DNA of 64,000 nucleotides from Hyperoplus lanceolatus (Eukaryota > Chordata > Actinopteri > Uranoscopiformes > Ammodytidae): the NCBI GenBank assembly GCA_026929865.2, contig CM049396.1, positions 39,727,001 to 39,791,000 of the forward strand, given 5' to 3'. Below the pieces are notes generated by a model. That model saw only the letters and a program-made list of their open reading frames with translations, did no database searches and was not told the DNA's origin. Within the stretch, counting starts at the first letter, position 1. Each line of letters opens with the position of its first letter. The translations under genes and the position numbers were made by a program. Below are positions 24,643 to 33,696 of the stretch, in pieces.

Positions 24643-27600
24643 TGTGGTATAATTACATTCTATACTTGGACATTTAAGAAGTTTGAGATGAAGAAAAAAA
24701 AAGAAGAAAACTGCACATTGTGAGAAATACCATAACAATTAATTTAGCTTATTTAAAGTCAAGGTAATTTCTTTCTTTAATAGGAAAATATAAATAAAAT
24801 AACACATACACAAGTTAAGATTGAACATTTTACTTACAAAGCCAAACACAATGTATGTTAGACTTTAATGTGCTGCCATCTGCTGGACAAAAAACTAAAA
24901 CTATAAAGCGTAGGTCAATGCAATGACTGTTGCATTGTTTGGCAGAAGTGGATATGATATGATACCTTTGCATCCCTACATTGGAGGTACCGTTTCATTT
25001 AAATAGCTAATTTTATTTGTAAAAAAAAAACATAAAACCACTCAAATAAAAGTTTTAAAAAAATAGCTAATTTTCTAGTATGACGCCACAGGGGGAAAAA
25101 ATGTAGGGTACTCTGAGAACTATGTTAAAAAGAAATCCATTAGAGGAAAATGACTGTAAAGTGAAGTAGAATGACATTAAGCTTTGAGATACATTTATTG
25201 GGATATTTTCCTCCCATGTAGTTCTCCAAATACGTTGTCATCAATTCCTTTAGATTTACGTGATACTAATGCTTACAACTGACGTGTCTTTCTTTACAAA
25301 TCTCTAGAAAAACTCAAACTTGGTAGTTGGAACTTGGCTAGTGCAATACTCCAAACAAATCCATTTTGATGTGTTAACTGATCAGTACTATATATGAACT
25401 ACAAATGAGCCAGAGAGCAACTGAAGAAGCAGACAACGTGCAAGTAGAGCTGCAACTATTGGTCCATCTGTTGATTAGTCAGTTGTAATCAGGTAATCTG
25501 CAAACAATTGTGTTAATTAATAAAAATAAAAAATAAATGTTGCAGACAGTTATTGTGGGTTATTGTTAGTTATTGTGTACAGGGTCTATTGTATTGGGAG
25601 TCGGGGACGGATGCCAGTGAACTTATTTAAAACTGATTAGCCTGCACTGAATGTCACAATTGCAGGCAAATATAGAGTTTGTTTTTGTTTTAAACATACC
25701 ATTTTGCCAGCGTTACTAAGTTAGCGAATTGGGCAGCACATGCTACATTCTAGTCTAAGAAAGTATACAATTTTTAACAGCCCTTACCTTTAAGAAGGAG
25801 CTCTTTAGCCACTGCTTCAGCTTTCTCTTGGTCTAGGTCTACCACGGCCACCTTGGCACCGGCCTCCCCCAGAGCATGAGCAAACCCTCGGCCGATGCCC
25901 TGCCCAGCTCCTGTCACATAGGCAACCTTTCCATCCAGACGCATCCGATCCAGGATGGGGCTCCCCTTGACCCCATGGAAAACCTCGTCATTTGTTATTT
26001 TATTCTAGTACAAATAGACAAAATAAGCAGACAGAATTAAGCTTAGTTTATTACTTAGATAAACTTTTCAGTGCAGGTATGATGGCAGCTGTTTGACTTT
26101 TACAAAGCAAAGTCGTACGTCTTGGTATTGGCATCAATGTCATTTTAGAATGCACTTCTCACTTTTCTACTGTTTTTTATAAATGTTTTTTTTTCTCTGA
26201 TTTATTCCCAATAAGAATGAGATCTTGATCTCAATGGGATATACAGTACCAGTACTGGCTCGTTGAGGTTTGAACATTGGGGTTAGGTAAACAGTACCTC
26301 TGTCAGAGAGCATGCAGATACCCTGCGGATGACACTGATGCCATCTCTTAGAGGAATAATGACCTTAAAACAGAAATGACATTGTTTAAAAGAAAAGAAA
26401 ATAACGGAACACTTGTCAACACATAAAAATGATGTGAAGCTTTGAAATGTACCTGCTCCACTCGAGGATCATTGGAGACAAACTGGTTGAATTCTCTAAG
26501 CGCCAGTCCGTTGTCATCCGTGGTGTCATTCAGATAAACCTTGGCTTTGAACAGTGTGTTATCTACGCATATGACCCCTCGCAATCTCAGCAAATTGTTG
26601 TCCAGAATAAAGTTGTAGTAGTTGATGTAATTATTCTTGTCGGCATCGATGAAGACCATGTCAAACTGCTCACCTGCAGCAGCCAATTCCTAAAAGGGCC
26701 CAAAAAAAGAAAGTTATTAGAACTGTCAGAAGACAATGTAATTTACAATCAAAGGGGAGGGTATTCACCTTGAGGGTGTCCATGGCAGATCCAGTCTTGA
26801 CAGTAATCTTCTTGCCATGTGGAGACATGTCAAAAATGGGCTGGGCAAAGTGTTTTAGGTACGGCTCTAGCTCACAGGCAACTAAGCAGCCGTCTTCAGG
26901 GAGCCCTTCAGCCATGGACAGTGCACCGTAGCCCGTGAACATTCCGATCTCTAGAACACTCTTGGCTTGACTCATATGGACCAGCATCTTCAGCGTCTGG
27001 CCTGCCAAAGACACACCACAGAGCAAGTTATTACAACATTAAAGGTGGATTCAGCGATTCTGGAGTGTGCTTGTTGTCAAAATAACTTTGTGCCCAAAAT
27101 CAGTGAATAAAAAAAATATTTTAATTTTAGATATTTTTTTTTGTTGGCATTGTTATGCTTTATTGACAGTGCAGAGAGACAGATGTGAAATGGGGCAGAG
27201 AGGGGAGTGAAATGTAGAGAACGACCGCGGGTGGGAATTGAACCTGGGTCTGCTGCTGGGCCTGGCCCGGGAGGGGGACGCCTTACCAACTGAGCTAAAG
27301 GCACCCCCAAATATTTTAATTTTAATACACAGCCTAGGCTCTGTAAACTGCATGAAGCTAAGGTGGGCTCCCTTTGTTTAAATGCCCATAGTCTTCATTC
27401 CAGTTTTAGAGCCTAGGTCTGTAACACCAGATTTCATTTCTATGCACACAGTACATAGGTCAGTGATTCTTGAGAACTGGGACAAATGGCCGTCTTCCAA
27501 ATGTAACTGCTGTTATCTTTAAAAATATTTAAAATTGTAGATGTTATTAGGGATTAAGAATAGAATGTCTGGAGCACAATTATCCCCTTAAATTTTATTT

Positions 27601-30217
27601 TATCATTATTATGTCAAATATATGACACTTGTTATCTCCTCACAACATCCAAGACAGTGTGTCCACAGAGAGGGTTTCAATCTTTCATATGCAAAAAAAC
27701 CTATTAAAAACTTACATTACTGATTAAAAAGTGCTTTTTTCATCATAAGCAACACTAAGTAATCTTTCATATCAATAAAAACTGTTTTTCTTCAACACAT
27801 TCATGTTTTATATGGTTTCAAAGTGGTGGGACACTTTTTGTCACCACCGTCAAACAATCCATTAAAATGTAAGAAAATCAGCCAAAATAAGGGGAAGCTG
27901 TCACTATGAAGGACCTCTTGTCACATTCTACCTCTGCAGAGTACATTAGAGTCAGACAGGCTCTGATAAGTGTTGTAATTTTAGAATATTTTACATTCCA
28001 AATCTTGAAAGTCCTGCGTCACAACCATGATACGTCAACACCGACTTACAATTTCTGAAGACGTTATTTGAAATGTTTCGATAATCTTATATTCCTGAAG
28101 TAGTTCATACTAGCACCAATCATCAACAATCATCAACAGAAAAAACAAATGGTTAACTAGATTAATTCCATTTGTTTTGTTTAAGAAACAATAAATATGT
28201 CAACTCCGTCAGATTTCCTATCTGACGTGGTGACAGGCCAATGACGGAGTTTATATTCAATGTGAAGGCATCATATTTGGGTGGTTTTCAAGTTATTATA
28301 ATTACATTAAATACAGAAATAGGGTTTAGCTTTTCTAATACTTTATTTATGGAAACTCTCACAATCTTCTTTTGTCATGGATGATTCTTAAAGTACAGGA
28401 TGATATACAAAATGAGGCGATTTGGTCTGAGTCTTTTAGAGCTAGTCTGATTGAAAGACTGTAATGTGAATTGTGAATTAACGCTCAACCAATAATATGC
28501 TGTTATAAAATCACTGTTATTGATTATTCTACGTATTTGATGGTTATCTGGGTTTTCGTCACCACCGTCCGATATGTCAAATTCATAAGATATACTTGTC
28601 AACTCCGTCAGATTTATATTATTATGATAACAATACATAATGATATTTCATAGTTGTTGAGGAATGGTTGGTCATATGTGAACATCTAACCAGTCACCTA
28701 ACATGAGAATGTGTTTTGAAATTTGAAACACATCTTGATTGCTGTTAATTTTAAAGTAAACATTCTATTACACAGTTCAACTGAAGAACATAGAGGAAAA
28801 TCGATATAATATATCTATAGTCATATACATTTTGAAAAAAAAATGTTGTGGCCTCTGTCAGTCTTGGTGAAAACTTGTGATCACAATTCTTCTCATGGGT
28901 CTAGCATAAATTGAGGGAAAATAAATGTGTGTGTTTGTGTCTGACGGTGTTGACACAAAATAAGGAATGGCAAGGTAAAAAGCCCAATTTGATAAAAAGG
29001 ATAAAAGCTGGGAGTTTGTATCAAAGTGTAGCTCAGTAGCTTAGTATACGTATGTCGGAAACATACATGTAATTTAATTTGCCTAAACATAGGGTTTGTA
29101 TTTTTTCAACATTGCACTCTGTTTTGTCTCACTTCTCAATAATCACTGAGGTATCAGATCCTGGGGAAATATTCACTGATTGTGACAAAAAGTGAACAAG
29201 CGTTTTCCAGAATCACCGACTCCACTTTTAAAACAGTGGAAATGATGGATATGTGCAGTACGTGTGTGTCCAATGTCCAACCTTCAACATGTCCAGTGAT
29301 GCACTCCTTGGGAAGGCGGAAAATTGTTTTGCCATCCCTGTACACTTGATCCCAGTCGTGGGAAATGGTTTTCCTACAAGGATGTATGAATGAAAATATT
29401 GACAAAGTGAACTCAGACACTATAAGCATTGTGGGTTGTAGATGATTGTGTATAGGAAGCAGAGACTTACTTATAAAGCTCTGCCAGTGGTTGACTTTCT
29501 GGGGTGGTCATTCTCTCCACGTAGTCATCCAGGCCTCTGGCTATGTCCACAGCCTTCTGCAAGTGACTCGTCAACACCTCTGGCACATTATCACTTGTTG
29601 TGGCTATCTCCTGGGCCTTTGTTAGGAGAGCCACAAGGACTTCCACTGGGGTGTCAGGAACTGGCACGATAACAGGATTTAATGTTAGTTTAGAAATGTA
29701 TATTGTCTCTCGTTTTGCTGCTGGGCTGCATGTGAAATTCTGCCGAAATTCATCGTGCAGAGATGTGCCAGTTATTGTTATTCAATGAAATATAAAATAA
29801 CATTACACCCATTTATTATCACAGAAGGAATGCTGCAAAACCATACAATACATTACAAGGACATTTTATTGCACTTGTTCAAAGAAATTACATAAAACTA
29901 TTGTCTAAGTAATATTCTCAACCCTAACATGATTCAAAATCCCTGTACTACAGAAAGGCAAAAACACTACATTCTAAAGTTGTTCCGAGAGCAACTTAAT
30001 AATGATCTTTCTTGATAAAGAGCTTGCGTTGAAACTAGCCTTTATTATAAATGTATACACAGTACGCACATGAGATTATTATGTATGTATTAACCCAGGG
30101 GTTCTCAACCTTCTGCAAGCTGGGCCCCCCCAAAGCTGGGTCATTGCAGTTGGGCCCCCCCACCGACCCTGAAACCCCCCCCCCCACACACACACACACA
30201 CACACACCACCCTACAC

Positions 30218-30296
<79 letters not shown>

Positions 30297-31513
30297 CTAT
30301 TACTGTTATTATCACAAGGGCTAGGCCAGTGGCGCACCTTTGAGTTGAACATTGGGTTTAGGGTTGGGGTCCGGAAATTTCTTATATTTTAACGTTAAAT
30401 TCTGGTGCACTTTAAAAGCTAATTATGAGATTGTATCAATGAGACACTGAGGAAATGTTTTTTTTTTTTTAAATCTCCTTAGAAGAGAAGAAAATAGTAG
30501 CCTAAATAGAACATACACAGAATAAATTCTACAATAGGTATACCTGTTATGAAAAAGCTTCACAAAACAAAGTCTATGATCAATGGGAAACACTGCTGTC
30601 TGACAACCCAGTTCAGAGAATGTTTCAACTATTGAGTCTTGGATTTGGAAAGTGGCCAGATTTAGCTCAAAATGCTACCTGCGATTAATGTGCTGTGCAG
30701 CCTGAACGCGGAGTTGTGTGTGTCTCAGTGGCGATTCCAGGAAATTTTGACTGAGGGTGGCCAAGGTGGGCCACAGAGCTAGAGTGGGGTGGCCATCGCA
30801 CCCCTGAATGAATAGCATGTGATATGCTGTACAACCAATTCAAAGATGATTTATAATCCCAAATGCCCAAATCATGTTAGTATCCATTGTAATGTTTGTC
30901 AGAAAACTGAACCCCTGAAGGGGGGTCTGGGGGCATCCCCCCCAGAAGATTTATTTGTGTTTTTAACATGTAATCTAAGCATTCTGGTGCATTCTGGCGA
31001 AGATAATAAAGGAAAAAGTCAATATTTATTTCAGTTCAGATGAATAGTAAAATGAGCAAGACAACATAACTTGCTAGCAGCCAGATGCCTAACAACTGGA
31101 CAGAGGGACGAATGACAACTAGCTTTTGACCAAATATCTTGCTAAAAAAATAAACCTTTATTTATGAAATTCTGCCCTAAGAACATGTTACACTTGCTAA
31201 CTACAAACTTAATTTTTTTTATACAGATTTCAAAAATCTGCTGGGACATGTGCCCATACACGTGCATGGGTGGCACGCATGTCACAAGCACACTTATGCT
31301 GTTTTCAAGACCTTTGCTGACCAGAGACCAGTTATAGTGGCCACAGTCCTACCATTAATTCAGTACTTGAAAATTGCAAACTGATCTCATATCAGTGGAT
31401 TGGAGTGTTTGAGTGATGAACTTGGCAACTACCTATCAAAAAAAGTTAAGAAAGAAAAAAAATACATATCATCTCTGAACTAGGCTACATATCAGGAAAA
31501 AAAATGAAATTCC

Positions 31514-31545
<32 letters not shown>

Positions 31546-32355
31546 ATCCCCCTCGCGCCCCCCTGGTAGAGTGTCCGCGCCCCCCCGGGGGGCTGTATTA
31601 ACCAACTGTATTAACCAATTAAATTGTTGCACACTGTTACCTACACTGAGCACGCAACCTCTTCTTAAAACCGCAGACTGGAATAACAGGAAATGATAGA
31701 TACTGTAGGCTACCTCTTAAAAATACTAACTGTGGCAGCAACAAACAAAAAAAAGTAAGAAAGTGTCTTGTAGGCCTAATTATTAACGAAATTCAACAGA
31801 TGGAAAGACCTTCTTTCTAAGATTGCAAAATGATTTATACTTAAAAAGATGAAATGAATAGATAGAATATTTACTGGAAAAGACCATCTGGTTGTCGATT
31901 TGTCCAACCCATACTCTCCTCTGCATCTGACTGGCTGTTTAACTTAAGAAATATAATTAAAATTATTGTGTGCTAAATAAAACCCACTCTGTATATTCCG
32001 GAATATTTAACATTTAAGTTTAATGATGCATGGATGTAACAGTGCCTGGCGAAGAGGTTCTGTTTTGTATGCATCAACCTTTTTCAAATTAAATCTAAGT
32101 TTTAAAATAAAGAATTTAAACAAAACGGAATAGACCTACACCGTTCTGTTCTATTCAGCCAGCTGCCTGTCTGTGGTGGTCCGATACATTTAGTTGGTTA
32201 TGAGGCGCAGATACACATTTGACACAAGAGTTTGATTCCTTAACTTGTGCTACGTGTTAAGCCCTTACCCTTATGGCATTTACTCTAAACTAGCTTAAAT
32301 AAAAACTTTAAGTAGGCTATCAACCATATCAAATCTTACCTTTTTCCGATGGCAT
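18044..32355 (-). CDS. mt-ox: Bifunctional O-methyltransferase/oxidoreductase MT-Ox (gadusol synthesis), 11 exons
   Basis: Exons in coding order: 32355-32340, 29660-29471, 29373-29282, 27001-26769, 26689-26453, 26363-26298, 26004-25788, 24484-24276, 23265-23193, 19837-19720, 18239-18044 (stop TAG). They total 1647 nt and give 548 residues with no frame break. Every intron is GT-AG. The start MPSEK is the ATG at 32355-32353 in a 16-nt coding first exon. The order is methyltransferase, then SDR. In fish this fusion (established knowledge) uses SAM and NAD+ to convert 2-epi-5-epi-valiolone, made by EEVS, into the UV absorber gadusol. There is no signal peptide or membrane segment, so it should be cytosolic. 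The identification rests on domain order and remembered similarity; a database alignment would settle it. Several introns carry SINEs, MITEs and microsatellites without touching exons. Confidence 0.92.
18257..18289. repeat. (AC)n microsatellite in intron 10
   Basis: About 17 AC dinucleotides, starting 18 bp from the acceptor site of the last exon. The tract lies between the branch-point zone and the rest of the intron. Confidence 0.95.
19246..19327. repeat. C-run plus (CA)33 microsatellite in intron 10
   Basis: A poly-C tract (about 19247-19259) runs into roughly 33 CA repeats. Long open frames on both strands across it (Thr/His and Cys/Val repeats) are artefacts of the dinucleotide. Confidence 0.95.
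19924..20239. mobile_element. TTAA-flanked MITE in intron 9
   Basis: The ends AGGTTGTCAGCAATTCTGGA and, inverted, GGTGGCGATAGCGAATGTAG form imperfect inverted repeats about 70 bp long, sharing cttgttgtcaaaat and tcagtgaatatctcct. The right flank is TTAA (20240-20243) and the left flank TTGA (19920-19923), a one-base decay of TTAA. The same family occurs at 27043-29227. The TTAA target suggests a piggyBac-type transposase, but no transposase is present. Confidence 0.65.
20333..20900. mobile_element. hAT-like MITE in intron 9
   Basis: A perfect 8-bp duplication GTTCCTTT (20325-20332 and 20901-20908) flanks a 568-bp unit. It opens TAGGAATGGGGCCGATCC and closes ggtgcatccc ta (inverted: TAGGGATGCACC). 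The subterminal DNA repeats cgatatcgg motifs on both sides. It has no transposase frame. Confidence 0.8.
20909..23192. other. Intron 9 remainder, repeat-poor
   Basis: I see no exon or transposon ends. Like the region downstream of the gene, this is a candidate for conserved intronic regulatory sequence, but nothing in it can be assigned from sequence alone. Confidence 0.4.
23871..24053 (+). mobile_element. tRNA-derived SINE in intron 8
   Basis: The head is tRNA-like with an A box (TAGCTCAGTTGG, 23880-23891) and a B box (GTTCAATTCCC, about 23933-23943). A tRNA-unrelated body (ctctgcactgtcaataaagc) and an A-rich tail follow. A 12-bp target duplication TATTTGCAACTT brackets it (23859-23870, 24054-24065), showing LINE-mediated insertion. 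It runs antisense to MT-Ox. Confidence 0.9.
24543..24642. repeat. (TAAG)n microsatellite, two blocks
   Basis: Blocks of about 9 and 12 TAAG units are separated by caaacattatgaatggtata-like spacer DNA, which also precedes the first block. The spacer and repeat have therefore been duplicated together. It lies in intron 7, just upstream of exon 8. Confidence 0.9.
27130..27308 (-). mobile_element. tRNA-derived SINE, same family, in intron 3
   Basis: This is the same family as 23871-24053, here on the minus strand (sense to MT-Ox). The A box and B box (GTTCAATTCCC, read from the complement) are intact. A 16-bp perfect target duplication AAATATTTTAATTTTA lies at 27114-27129 and 27309-27324. It is inserted inside the TTAA-flanked MITE. 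Confidence 0.9.
27461..29148. mobile_element. DNA transposon inserted in the TTAA MITE
   Basis: The left terminus CAGTGATTCTTGAGAA and inverted right terminus CAGTGATTATTGAGAA differ at one base. AGGT flanks both sides, but a longer target duplication is not clear. The interior repeats phrases such as caactccgtcagattt (near 28200 and 28600) and gtcaccaccgtc (27840, 28560). No coding frame with a known domain is present. Confidence 0.6.
30096..31595. mobile_element. hAT-like element in intron 1, composite
   Basis: A perfect 8-bp duplication TATTAACC (30088-30095, 31596-31603) flanks 1500 bp starting CAGGGGTTCTCAACC and ending with CTG. TATTAACC recurs once more at 31609-31616. The body is a patchwork of G/C-run tracts, a GATA microsatellite (30219-30294), a segment starting cagtggcgattccagg (30727) and an A-run (31517-31542). 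There is no transposase frame. Confidence 0.7.
30219..30294. repeat. (GATA)19 microsatellite
   Basis: About 19 uninterrupted GATA units following a short CA tract, within the hAT-like element of intron 1. Confidence 0.95.
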
Positions 32356-32385
32356 GGTGCAGGTCGCTCATTTACCCTCAGCCCT

Positions 32386-32475
32386 TGGTATGACGTAACA
32401 GCATACGTTGCACGGAGGGAACTTGGAGTGCGGAGGGAGACTGGGCGGGGGAGGAGCGGAGGATTTAAATGGAAC
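32386..32475 (-). promoter_or_regulatory. Candidate MT-Ox core promoter
   Basis: Upstream of the ATG (minus strand) lie a TATA-like ATTTAAAT (32463-32470), a GC box (GGGCGGGG on plus, 32443-32450) and a CRE-like TGACGTAA (32391-32398). If the TATA-like site is used, transcription would start near 32435 and leave an 80-nt leader. Positions are read directly; function is inferred. Confidence 0.45.
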
Positions 32476-33696
32476 TCACTTGCCCTTTTACTCGCAATGG
32501 ACCGTCAGTTACATAGGTAGTTCTGAATGCAAATAATACAGAATTATAACAATCTGCCGAGGTAGCCTATATTGCAGAAAACCATTTCCATAGCATAACA
32601 AACATTGAATTTCGACACGGTAACTCAGATTATCAAGATATTGTTTCTTACACATACAATTATAATTGTAAATTGTTTGCTCCGACATATTTTCTTATTT
32701 ATGTTAGTTTCAACCAAAAACATTAGTTTTTGGGTGAATTCGGGTAATGTGGGAAAATTTTCGCAATTTTGACTTCAGCGACCCATTGCAATATCTATCT
32801 AACACATAATAACAACATATTATACATTTCTGAAATCTGTAAAATGTTTTCTACAACACCAGAAGAAAAAAAATGTAGATATGATACCAAGAAGAGATAT
32901 ACCACAACTATTAGAGTTCTTTGTGACAAATTAAATATTCGGCCTAAATTTGATAATCTGGGACAGGTGTATTAGCCTTTAAAAAAAAGACTAAATCACC
33001 TTATTTTCTGCAGTTTAGCCTCAATCTCAACAAGTCCTATACAAGCATTGTGGAAAAATGACACAAAGAAAGCTGAATAAGTCACATTGTACACTTGATG
33101 AACTGATCTACCATGTGCAATCATTCAAAACATTGTCTTTCAGTCGTGGTCTCTTTTCCTGAGATTGTGGGGCCATTCTAGTCTGTAGGCCTAATGCATT
33201 GAATTTTGTACATTATAGGTCATACATTTTTATATATTTTATGAGATATGCTATTGTATTGTACTTTGCATTAGTAGTTAAGCACTGTAAATGCATATTT
33301 TTCCAATTTGGATCATTTAAATGACTGTCCCAGATTACCCAAACCACCCTGTCCCAGATTATCAATGATATTTGATAATCTGGGACAGCAACAAAATGGT
33401 TGAAAAATAAAAATCTAAAACAAATATTCAACATATTATTGCATATTGTGTTTCTTTAACAGATCACAAATATAATTGACTAAAAAAACAAGAACAAGCA
33501 TTATCTTTGAAAGATTTATATCCTTAACATTAAATTGATCAGGGGCCATATTCACAAAACATTTTAAGGCTAAGAGTAGGTCCTAACGTGCTGATTTAGG
33601 AGTAACTCTCAAAAATAAGGGGCGTTTCACTCCTAATTTTAGGACTCCTAACTTTTTTAAATAAGTGTAATTCACAAAGCATTTTAGCGCTAAAAC

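Larger units (their letters stand above)
18044..26004 (-). other. mt-ox: MT-Ox oxidoreductase half (exons 7-11, residues about 279-548)
   Basis: This half is a classical short-chain dehydrogenase. The cofactor loop is TGAGQGIG (residues 309-316), followed by VVDLD (332-336), whose acidic residues favour NAD(H) over NADP(H). NNAG is at 386-389. The catalytic Ser is most likely Ser439 in NTASM, and Tyr454-x3-Lys458 lies in SYNTSKAG. The C-terminus ends IEGGQSLW. The Ser-Tyr spacing (15) is about two residues longer than usual because of a PHPQKQ segment, a small departure from the textbook fold. Exon 6 (26298-26363, 22 residues) forms the linker between the two halves. Confidence 0.88.
27043..29227. 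mobile_element. TTAA-flanked MITE, split by two insertions, intron 3
   Basis: TTAA sits at 27039-27042 and 29228-29231. The left end AGGTGGATTCAGCGATTCTG and inverted right end AAGTGGAGTCGGTGATTCTG form an inverted repeat that continues into tcagtgaata. Comparison with the uninterrupted relative at 19924-20239 shows two later insertions: the SINE at 27130-27308 and a 1.7-kb element at 27461-29148. Confidence 0.7.
26453..29660 (-). other. mt-ox: MT-Ox methyltransferase half (exons 2-5, residues about 6-256)
   Basis: This half resembles class I, metal-dependent O-methyltransferases (caffeoyl-CoA/catechol type). Visible motifs are the SAM-binding loop [16 protein letters not shown] (residues 115-130), the acidic strand end ACELEP (141-146), FIDADK (190-195) whose Asp192 should bind metal and substrate, and CVDN (218-221), the second metal-site Asp-Asn pair. 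The N-terminal 100 residues (exons 2-3) are helical and contain [10 protein letters not shown], typical of the cap in this family. Exons 3 and 4 are separated by a 2.3-kb intron filled by transposons. No key residue is missing. Confidence 0.88.

Noticed and set aside
27220..27308. Second apparent tRNA gene on the minus strand
   Set aside because: Same SINE family with a 16-bp target duplication.
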